Below, one piece after another: positions 7,308-12,634 of a stretch of DNA of 12,634 nt. Position 1 is the first letter of the stretch. Each line of letters begins with the position of its first letter. Location: contig PMIZ01000372.1 in NCBI GenBank assembly GCA_003157225.1, positions 14,569 to 27,202 of the forward strand. The letters run 5' to 3'. Both the position numbers and the translations under genes were made by a program. This stretch comes from Actinomycetota bacterium (GTDB lineage Bacteria; Actinomycetota; Thermoleophilia; RBG-16-64-13). The notes beneath the pieces were generated by a model that had not been told where the DNA came from, ran no database searches, and was given only the letters and a program-made list of their open reading frames with translations.

Positions 7308-7780
7308 ACCCATGGACGTCCCAGAGCAATCCCGGCAAGCAGATCGTGGCCTCGGTGGCGTGCGCCGTGGCCGGCCTCGTCTTGACAATCGGGTTTCGCG
7401 GCTTCGGCAGCTCCAACGCCAGAGCGGGGTTCCTCCTGGGGGTACTTCTGCTGATCGTCGGCGTTGCGGGTGTTCTGGCAAGCGGCGGACAGACCGTAAC
7501 CGTCGATCCTCGCGCCCGCCTGATCACTGTGAAGGACTCGTATCTTTCCGGCACCCGGGAACGCTCGATCCCCTTCGGCGACGTGGTCGACGTCAGCACC
7601 GGCTACCTCGGAAAGAAGTCGAGCTTCGTCACCTGGTATTACCTCGTGCTGCAGCTGAGGACTGGCGAGAAGTACTCACTGTTCTCCCCTGGCCGCTTCT
7701 TCCAGGGCGGATCAAGCAGATCCACTGTGGAGAGCTGGCGACAACGCCTCCAAGACTACGTCTCCGGAGGAGGTGGATAA
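7304..7780 (+). CDS. two-helix membrane protein with PH-like soluble tail
   Basis: Encodes 158 residues. ATG 7304 follows AAAGGG at 7293-7298. Two candidate membrane helices lie near residues 14-31 and 42-60, separated by a short loop (RGFGSSNARA). The remaining ~95 residues are beta-rich (TVTVDPRARLITVKDSYL, SIPFGDVVDVSTGYLGKK) and end in a helix (SRSTVESWRQRLQDYV). This resembles small bacterial membrane proteins with a PH-like domain; the motif of a strand, RxI or RSIPF, then DV is typical of that type, but I do not assign a named family. Its stop overlaps the next ORF and the run continues into the PAS-PAS-GGDEF gene, so it may belong to a c-di-GMP-linked envelope-signalling operon. That role is inference. 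Confidence 0.75.
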   Translation: MNPWTSQSNPGKQIVASVACAVAGLVLTIGFRGFGSSNARAGFLLGVLLLIVGVAGVLASGGQTVTVDPRARLITVKDSYLSGTRERSIPFGDVVDVSTGYLGKKSSFVTWYYLVLQLRTGEKYSLFSPGRFFQGGSSRSTVESWRQRLQDYVSGGGG

Positions 7781-8000
7781 CAAGGTGGTGGCTCGGTTCG
7801 CTGACCGACACACGATCAAAGGCGCCACCTCCGACTTCCTCTCTGACAGAGATGTCTTTCACGTGATCGGCGCGGCCGCCCCGGCCGGGGCGGACCCCTT
7901 AGAGATCCATGTCGGCTCACATCTCTCGTGTTCGCTGCCGATAGATGTGAATACGTCGCGTCGCCAATGTCGGCGCGCCGCTAGAGCGGAGAGGCAATGA
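7773..8000 (+). CDS. short DUF6982-like ORF, possibly truncated
   Basis: Encodes up to 75 residues. The first ~45 residues (NKVVARFADRHTIKGATSDF, then RDVFHVIG and PLEIHV) resemble the small DUF6982-type domain, a beta-barrel-like module in proteins with a KVVARFxDGxxxKGxTxDF signature. After PLEIHV the expected continuation is lost and the sequence becomes Arg/Ser-rich (SRRQCRRAARAERQ), as if frameshifted or truncated. GTG 7773 overlaps the stop of the previous gene and sits on top of GGAGGAGG (7766-7773), so GTG 7785 is an alternative start with 11-base spacing. The TGA 7998-8000 overlaps the ATG of the PAS-PAS-GGDEF gene as ATGA, arguing that this frame is still translated as part of the operon. 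Confidence 0.5.
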   Translation: MDNKVVARFADRHTIKGATSDFLSDRDVFHVIGAAAPAGADPLEIHVGSHLSCSLPIDVNTSRRQCRRAARAERQ

Positions 8001-9289
8001 CACCACCGACCCTCACCGATATTGAGCAACTCGCTCTTCTCCAGGGTGTGTTTCACACCATGGACGAGGGCGCGATCGTTCTCGACCGGGCATTCAACAT
8101 CATTCTTGCCAACAAATGGATCGAGAGAAGACGCGCAGGCAACGCGCCGCTGGCCGGTCAGAAGTGCTACGCCGCGCTCTTTGGCAGGCAGGACAAGTGC
8201 CCGGCCTGTCCCTTCCTCAGAAGCCTGGAGAAAGGAACTCCGCAGAAGCAAGCCATCAGAGTCACAGCCGCTCAGGACGAGGCCAACTGGCTGGAGCTAT
8301 GCGCGTACCCGCTTCGCGACTCCGCGGGCGCCCCCGCGGGGGCTATCGAGCACATCAGGGATATCACCAGTCTCAAGGCGATGGAAGAGCGTTTGCGCGA
8401 GGAGATCGTCCGCCGCCAGATCCTGCTGGACCAGTCCTGGGACGGCATCGTCGTCCTTGATCTGAACGGGAAGGTGCGCGAGGCGAACGACCAATTTGCC
8501 CGTATGCTCGGCTCCACGGCGGAGGAGATCCGTCAGCTCCACATCTGGGACTTGGACACCGAATCGGACAAGACTCGGCTCCTCGACATGCTGCAGAGAG
8601 CCGTGGCTCTTCCCGAGCACTTCGAGGCGAGCTTCCGCCGCAAAGACGGCACCATGGTCGAGGTGGAAGTCAACAGCAGCGGCGCCACCATAGGAGGAAG
8701 TACCCTGGTCTTCCAGGCCTGCCGGGACATCACCCAGAAGAAGGCTATGCAGAAACATGTCAGGGAGATCGGGGTTCGCGATCCGCTCACCGACGTGTAC
8801 ACCGAGAGGTACATCTTCGAACGCCTGGCGGCAATCTCTGCCGAGTACAACCGAGGCAAGGACCACTTCTGCATATCGATCCTCGGCATCGACAACCTCA
8901 GGGCCGTGAACAACTTTCATGGTCAGAAGGCCGGCGACCTTGCTCTCAAGGAATTCGCACGCACTTTCAGGTCAGCGGTGCGCCCCTACGATCTCCTTGG
9001 CCGCTACGGCGACGAGGAATTCATCCTCGTCTCGAGGCCCACGACAACTGAAGAGATCGCCGCGATGATGAACCGGATCATGGAGATGGTGCGCGAGATG
9101 GTCTTCGCTTTCGAGGGACACAAGATCCGGTTCACTCTCAGCTGCGGATTGGCCCTCAGCTCTGAGTTCCCGCGTGACGCGTTCTCGCTAGACGCCCTGG
9201 TCTCTCGCGCCGACCAACGGTTGAGCGACGCGAAGGCCGCCGGGAGAGACCGCTGGGTGGGTCCGCCGAGCGACGGCGGGCCGGCCTAG
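7997..9289 (+). CDS. PAS-PAS-GGDEF protein with degenerate cyclase site
   Basis: Cytoplasmic signalling protein of 430 residues; ATG 7997 follows GGAGAGG at 7988-7994. Domains: PAS 1 (about 14-120) with C57, C68 and C71 in a CYx(9)CPxC pattern, PAS 2 (about 138-250) with a typical FRRKDGT and CRDIT ending, and GGDEF (about 262-425). Active cyclases read DIDxFK and GG[DE]EF; here the metal-binding first Asp is G297 (LGID) and the signature is GDEEF at 338-342, with Asp for the second Gly. The NRR block after DPLTDVY is TER. Guanine-contact residues at the usual Asn and Asp (VNN, AGD) remain, and the inhibitory RxxD (R329-D332) five residues before the signature is intact. It probably makes little or no c-di-GMP and could bind it instead. 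It is the last gene of the coupled run from 7245 and is paralogous to the gene at 9508. Confidence 0.93.
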   Translation: MTPPTLTDIEQLALLQGVFHTMDEGAIVLDRAFNIILANKWIERRRAGNAPLAGQKCYAALFGRQDKCPACPFLRSLEKGTPQKQAIRVTAAQDEANWLELCAYPLRDSAGAPAGAIEHIRDITSLKAMEERLREEIVRRQILLDQSWDGIVVLDLNGKVREANDQFARMLGSTAEEIRQLHIWDLDTESDKTRLLDMLQRAVALPEHFEASFRRKDGTMVEVEVNSSGATIGGSTLVFQACRDITQKKAMQKHVREIGVRDPLTDVYTERYIFERLAAISAEYNRGKDHFCISILGIDNLRAVNNFHGQKAGDLALKEFARTFRSAVRPYDLLGRYGDEEFILVSRPTTTEEIAAMMNRIMEMVREMVFAFEGHKIRFTLSCGLALSSEFPRDAFSLDALVSRADQRLSDAKAAGRDRWVGPPSDGGPA

Positions 9290-9341
9290 GGCGCACCGCA
9301 CCAGCACCCCGCGACTCAGCACCGACTCCGTCGCTCCGCGC

Positions 9342-9347
9342 TAGAAT
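9342..9347 (+). promoter_or_regulatory. weak -10-like element before the second GGDEF gene
   Basis: TAGAAT (5 of 6 match to TATAAT) lies in the 218-base gap between the two PAS-PAS-GGDEF genes. No convincing -35 sits 16-18 bases upstream, so an independent promoter for the second copy is only a possibility. The remainder of the gap shows no gene. Confidence 0.2.
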
Positions 9348-9507
9348 CGCAGAGGCTGCTCATCGAGAAGCACGGAAGAACGAGCGGCCACTCAGGAGAT
9401 TCGTTTCCTCTGACAGCGAGAGGGCGTGGCTACAGTCTGGCCGTCCCTTGGTCGATAGGTAGTCTTGTACACCGCGCGCCGCGAGGCACCCGATCGAAAG
9501 AGACGAC

Positions 9508-10803
9508 GTGTTGATCTCCCGCATGCTCGACATGGACAAAGAGCGCTTTCTGGAAGTCCTACTTGAGACTATCGAGGATGGCATCGTAGTCCTCGACCGA
9601 GATTTCAACATCACTCTCGCGAACAAGTGGATGGAGCGCAGGTACTCGTCAGAGATGCCTCTGAACGGCAAGAAGTGCTACGCGGTCATGCACGGTAGAC
9701 GAGATCGCTGCCCAGAGTGCCGGTATGCCAAGAGCCTCGAGACAGGGACCCCACAGACCCAGGTAGTCAAGGTGTCGTCCGACCCGAATCCCGCCGAGTG
9801 GCTCGAGATATCCACCTACGCGTTCGAAGACCCCAACGGCGAGGTGATCGGGGCCATCGAGCACGTCAAGGACGTCACCGACCGTTACCAGGTTGAGGAG
9901 CTTCTTAAGGACGAGATCTCCCGGCGCCGCCTCCTGGTCGAACAGTCCAGGGACGGCATTGTCATCCTCGACTCTAACGGAAAGGTGCACGAAGCAAATC
10001 GTCAGTTTGCCAGGATGCTCGGCTACTCGATGGAAGAGGTCCAGCAGCTCAGTGCGTGGGACTGGGACACCCTGGTCACCAGAGAGGAGTTGCTGGAGAT
10101 GATCGCGAAGGTCGACACCAGCGGCGACCACTTCGAGACCCAGCACCGGCGCAAGGACGGAACCCTCTACGCGGTGGAGATCAGCACGAACGGCGCCGTG
10201 TACGGTGGCCAGAAGCTGGTGTTCTGCGTGTGCCGTGACATCACCGAGAGGAAGGTTCTCGAAGCGAAGATCCAGGAGTTGGCTATCCGTGATCCTCTCA
10301 CCGACGTGTACAACCGGCGCCATGTGTTCGAGCGCCTCGGGGAGACCGTGGCAGAGCACTCAAGGAACGGGGGCGATTTCTGCGTTTCCATTCTGGACAT
10401 TGATCACTTTAAGGCCGTCAACGACACATACGGCCACTTGGCGGGCGACGCCGTGCTTGGAGAATTCGCGCGCATGGTTGCTTCGGTGATCAGGCCGTAC
10501 GATGTCCTTGGCCGCTACGGCGGAGAAGAATTCATCGTCGTCTCGAAGAACGCAGGGCCAGCCGACACCGGCGCAATACTCGAGCGGGTGATGTCGATGG
10601 TGCGGGAGAAGGCATTCTTGTTTGAAGACCGTGAGATACAGATCACCGTCAGTTGCGGGCTCGCCGAAAGTTCGGAGTTTGCGCCGGGTGACCTGTCCGT
10701 GGAGACACTGCTGGCACGAGCCGACCGTCGCCTTTACGAGGCCAAGGCCGCCGGTCGAGACCGCTGCGTGGGCCCACTCACCCCTGCCCTCCGCGCGCTC
10801 TAG
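9508..10803 (+). CDS. PAS-PAS-GGDEF diguanylate cyclase
   Basis: Predicted active diguanylate cyclase (2 GTP to c-di-GMP), 431 residues. GTG 9508 is chosen because it makes the protein collinear residue by residue with its upstream paralogue; ATG 9523 and 9532 are alternatives and the ribosome site (GAAAGAGA) is weak. PAS 1 (about 14-120) holds the same C57, C68, C71 triplet. PAS 2 spans about 138-250, and both are joined by short helical linkers (VEELLKDEISRRRLLVEQSR). The GGDEF domain (about 262-425) is canonical: DPLTDVYNRRH, D297 in LDIDHFKAVNDTYGH, GGEEF at 338-342, and the RxxD inhibitory site at R329-D332. There is no membrane segment, so it senses a cytoplasmic signal. About half of its residues look identical by eye to the protein encoded at 7997. 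Confidence 0.95.
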   Translation: MLISRMLDMDKERFLEVLLETIEDGIVVLDRDFNITLANKWMERRYSSEMPLNGKKCYAVMHGRRDRCPECRYAKSLETGTPQTQVVKVSSDPNPAEWLEISTYAFEDPNGEVIGAIEHVKDVTDRYQVEELLKDEISRRRLLVEQSRDGIVILDSNGKVHEANRQFARMLGYSMEEVQQLSAWDWDTLVTREELLEMIAKVDTSGDHFETQHRRKDGTLYAVEISTNGAVYGGQKLVFCVCRDITERKVLEAKIQELAIRDPLTDVYNRRHVFERLGETVAEHSRNGGDFCVSILDIDHFKAVNDTYGHLAGDAVLGEFARMVASVIRPYDVLGRYGGEEFIVVSKNAGPADTGAILERVMSMVREKAFLFEDREIQITVSCGLAESSEFAPGDLSVETLLARADRRLYEAKAAGRDRCVGPLTPALRAL

Positions 10804-10811
10804 AGCCTCGC

Positions 10812-10839
10812 TCGCCTCGGTATTCCCCGAACAAGGCGA
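10812..10839 (+). terminator. imperfect hairpin after the cyclase gene
   Basis: TCGCCT (10812-10817) pairs with AGGCGA (10834-10839), with an inner CGG/CCG pairing and small internal loops. It begins 9 bases after the cyclase stop. No T-run follows, so it is a weak intrinsic-terminator candidate at best. Confidence 0.25.
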
Positions 10840-10904
10840 ACGACAGCCTCAACGCCACCGGTCGCGAGGGACTTCTGCGGAGCGTTGCTGGGGTAGCTGC
10901 AGCC

Positions 10905-10933
10905 TTGACGGTCCCCGAGACGACGTATATTGA
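10905..10933 (+). promoter_or_regulatory. candidate promoter for the selenoprotein gene
   Basis: TTGACG (10905-10910) matches the -35 consensus in 5 of 6 positions. An AT-rich island follows; TATTGA at 10928-10933 has 17-base spacing, while TATATT at 10926-10931 is a better -10 but only 15 bases away. This is the most AT-rich spot in the 10804-11076 gap. It implies a leader of about 135 bases that contains only a chance-looking 26-codon ORF (10968-11048). Confidence 0.4.
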
Positions 10934-11076
10934 TACCGCGAGATCAAGCGGGTGTGCGTGGTCCCCAATGCTCGAGGAAGAGTATCTGGGGTCGCCGCTC
11001 AGCGTCTGCATGGCGAAGACGTTCCAGAGCGGCGCCCAGAATCGCTAGACACGCCGAGGAGAGGAGCACGAGCAGA

Positions 11077-11826
11077 ATGAGAACAGGGATAGGGATCGCC
11101 GTAACGAGTGACGTCTACGCGGACAACCCCGGCCACACTACGGCCACTAACGAGGCCCTTCGTCACGCCGCGGACGCGTTGCAGCTCGATGTAACCGTCG
11201 ACTGGATTCCCACCGAGACTATGGAGAGCGAAGCGGGTCGGGCTACCCTGGCCGGCTACGACGGCGTCTTCGCCGCCGGCGGACAACACAAGAGCAAGAA
11301 CGGGGCTCTGGAGGCGATCCGATTCGCCCGGGAAGGCGGCTGGCCGTTCATCGGGACCTGAGGCGGCTTCCAACATGCTCTGGTAGAGCATGCACGCAAC
11401 GTTCGGGGGATGCAGCACGCGGACCACCAGGAGACGGCGCCGGACTCCCAGACGCTGGTGATAACGCGGCTGGTCTGTTCCCTGCGAGGCGCGGAGCAGG
11501 TGGTCCACATCACCCCGGGGTCCTTGACATTCAAGGCGTATGGAAGGCTGGAGGTCACGGAGAGGTTCTCCTGCAACTACGGCGTCAACGAGAACTACCG
11601 AGCGGACATATTCGGAAACGACCTCAGGGTGGTGGGTCAAGATGAGGAAGGGAAGGTGAGAATCGTGGAGCGTCCTTCTCATCCCTTCTTCGTGGCTACG
11701 CTCTTCACGCCGCAGCTGTCCTCGGAGCCGGGACGTCCTCACCCGCTCATACTGGCTTTTCTTCGAGCTGCCGCCCTTCGGGCACGTGAGGGATCTGTCG
11801 GTCAATATCCGCCAAGCGACGCCTGA
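11077..11826 (+). CDS. CTP synthase C-terminal region-related selenoprotein (UGA read as Sec95)
   Basis: Class-I glutamine-amidotransferase-like protein of 249 residues, read through an in-frame TGA at 11359-11361. The reading frame is open on both sides and the sequence flows without a break: EAIRFAREGGWPFIGT, Sec95, GGFQHALVEHARNV. This is the nucleophile-elbow block of the 'CTP synthase C-terminal region-related (seleno)protein' family, in which that position is Cys or Sec. ATG 11077 follows GAGGAG at 11061-11066 and matches family N-termini (GIGIAVTSD, then TTATNEALRHAA). Later family blocks are present: FSCNYGVNENY around C166 and HPFFVATLF from H202. At the site of the amidotransferase His-x-Glu, the chain reads T211-P-Q213, so a classical glutaminase triad is absent. 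A SECIS-like hairpin lies just after the TGA. The substrate is unknown, and the organism must carry selA, selB, selC and selD for this to be made. Standard gene calling would split it at the TGA. Confidence 0.85.
11359..11361 (+). other. UGA selenocysteine codon (Sec95)
   Basis: TGA between GGG ACC and GGC GGC TTC, giving FIGT-Sec-GGFQH. It aligns with the catalytic Cys of class-I amidotransferases (GxCxG/GTCGGFQHA). Both flanks continue in the same frame with family-conserved sequence. Confidence 0.85.
11374..11392 (+). promoter_or_regulatory. bacterial SECIS hairpin within the coding sequence
   Basis: CATGCTCT (11374-11381) pairs perfectly with AGAGCATG (11385-11392) around a GGT loop (11382-11384); a 7-bp stem with a TGGTA loop is the alternative. 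The loop G lies 21 bases after the UGA, inside the range expected for bacterial SECIS elements, and an apical G is what SelB-binding loops show. It sits in codons for QHALVEHA. Confidence 0.75.
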
Positions 11827-12206
11827 CGACGCCCACCTTCTCGCCAACCTCGGCGCGAGGACCTTCCGCGACACCTTCGGACCCGACAATACCGAAGCCG
11901 ACCTGGCGAACCATCTCGCCTCCGCGTTCGGCCCGGCGACTCAACGGGGCGAACTCGAGGACGAGCACACCAGCGGTCGAGATCGCCCGATTCTATGTCG
12001 TTGCTCCCTGGATCCGCCGGGTGTAGCCACGGCGCCCGTGCGTACACGTTTGGAGCCAGCGATGCTGTGGGGGAATAATGTAGCTTGGCTTGACATGCGG
12101 GAGCGCGATTCTCACGCGAAGGCCTTCTCTGAGAAAATGGGGCTGTACCGTTGCCGGCGGCCAGCCCTTCCAACTGGAAAACGACGTGCAGAATGACCTG
12201 CTCATG
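11786..12206 (+). pseudogene. frameshifted GNAT acetyltransferase pseudogene
   Basis: Starts at GTG 11786, overlapping the selenoprotein end by 41 bases. The first frame gives VNIRQATPDDAHLLANLGAR, a typical GNAT start, to about 11960. A second frame carries PAVEIARFYVVAPWIRR (11970-12020), the core acetyl-CoA strand; the frame then returns for NNVAWLDMRERD...AKAFSEKMGLYR. It shifts again for VAGGQPFQLENDVQNDLLM (12150-12206), the usual family C-terminus. About 25 residues between the first two blocks are also missing. Three frame changes plus a deletion cannot give an acetyltransferase. Either the gene is decaying or the assembly has errors here; the deletion favours decay. The last frame runs without a stop into the GT39 gene. 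Confidence 0.75.
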
Positions 12207-12634
12207 AAACGCCGGGCAAAGAGCACCCACCCCTGGTGGTCGTACGCGGTGCTCGCCGGGCTGGTGGTCCTGGCCGCGCTGCTCTACACCTGGGCGCTCT
12301 CGCGCAACGGGATGGGCAACGATTACTACGCCGCGGCCGTCAAGAGCGCCAGCGTAAGCTGGAAGGCGTTCCTCTTCGGCTCACTCGACCCGGGCTCGTT
12401 CATCACTCTGGACAAGCCGCCGCTCGCTCTCATGCTGCAGGCGCTATCGGCCCGGGTGTTTGGCTTCTCGAGCTGGAGCATGCTCCTCCCCCAGGCCCTA
12501 GCCGGGATCGTCTCCGTTCTGATCGTCTACCGACTTGTCAGGCGGTGGAGCGGGGACATTGCGGCGGCGCTTGCCGGCCTGGCGATGGCGCTGACCCCCG
12601 TAGCCGTAGTCATGTTCCGCTTCAACAACCCGGA
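12204..12634 (+). CDS. GT39 / ArnT-like glycosyltransferase, N-terminal part (runs off the window)
   Basis: Polyprenyl-phosphate-sugar-dependent glycosyltransferase of the PMT_2/ArnT type, an integral membrane protein acting at the outer face of the cytoplasmic membrane. About 143 residues are visible. From ATG 12204 there is a short basic head (KRRAK), a first membrane helix near 12-32, then a loop with family blocks NGMGNDYYAAAVKSASVSWK and FGSLDPGSFITLDKPP, followed by FGFSSWSMLLPQALAG and a further helix. The final residues, ALTPVAVVMFRFNNPD, are the well-conserved end of the next helix in actinobacterial members. The start is uncertain because the frame is open upstream through the GNAT remnant and no good ribosome site precedes ATG 12204; a fusion or read-in is possible. 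The C-terminal two thirds lie outside the window. Confidence 0.88.
   Translation, partial: MKRRAKSTHPWWSYAVLAGLVVLAALLYTWALSRNGMGNDYYAAAVKSASVSWKAFLFGSLDPGSFITLDKPPLALMLQALSARVFGFSSWSMLLPQALAGIVSVLIVYRLVRRWSGDIAAALAGLAMALTPVAVVMFRFNNP

Noticed and set aside
10968..11048. 26-codon ORF in the leader of the selenoprotein gene
   Set aside because: No ribosome site, no coupling to the next start and no recognisable family.
11359..11409. TGA at 11359 as a genuine stop with a second gene starting at ATG 11410
   Set aside because: Conserved family sequence (GGFQHALVEHARNV) lies between the TGA and that ATG in the same frame, and no ribosome site precedes 11410.
1..12634. CRISPR array, transposon ends, tRNA or rRNA genes
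   Set aside because: No regularly spaced repeats, transposase motifs, or tRNA/rRNA signatures were seen when reading the window.

Overview
The window is about 12.6 kb of high-GC DNA with nearly all recognisable genes on the + strand. It looks like a chromosome segment from an actinobacterial-type organism. The reasons are a DUF3068/PorA-family membrane protein, an actinobacterial-style GT39 glycosyltransferase at the right edge, and strongly GC-biased third codon positions. An apparent selenocysteine (UGA) gene implies a Sec-decoding, often anaerobic, lineage. A deep-branching group such as Coriobacteriia or its relatives is my guess and is not proven by the sequence. I see no tRNA, rRNA, CRISPR array, insertion sequence or integrase.

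Layout. 1-480: no intact gene; one frame stays gene-like but is broken by two TAG codons. 481-1722: a small five-helix membrane protein and a HEAT-repeat protein. 1827-4466: an acetylserotonin-type O-methyltransferase and a type-B carboxylesterase, joined by a 22-codon ORF with an ATGA stop/start overlap. 4490-5801: promoter, palindrome and DUF3068/PorA-family protein. 5919-6909: an internally deleted VOC/glyoxalase remnant, then a methyltransferase with a Cys-rich DUF3795-like tail. 6910-7244: a possible YdeI/OmdA-like remnant. 7245-9289: a tightly coupled run (20-aa ORF, two-helix membrane protein, short DUF6982-like ORF, PAS-PAS-GGDEF protein). 9508-10803: a gapless paralogue of that PAS-PAS-GGDEF protein. 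10905-11826: promoter and selenoprotein gene. 11786-12206: a frameshifted GNAT acetyltransferase pseudogene. 12204-end: the N-terminal part of a GT39 glycosyltransferase.

The most notable item is the gene at 11077-11826. A conventional reading ends at a TGA at 11359 and leaves two unrelated-looking ORFs. The frame is identical on both sides, the protein matches the 'CTP synthase C-terminal region-related (seleno)protein' family across the TGA, and the TGA sits exactly at the family's Cys/Sec nucleophile. An 8-bp hairpin with a GGU loop starts 12 nt downstream, where a bacterial SECIS element should be.

The second notable item is the tandem pair of PAS-PAS-GGDEF proteins. The downstream copy has a canonical cyclase active site. 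The upstream copy has lost a metal-binding Asp and one Gly of GGEEF but keeps the RxxD inhibitory site, so it may be a c-di-GMP sensor rather than a cyclase. Several decayed genes (VOC, GNAT, YdeI-like, the 5' region) mark the window as a region of gene turnover, unless some breaks are assembly errors.
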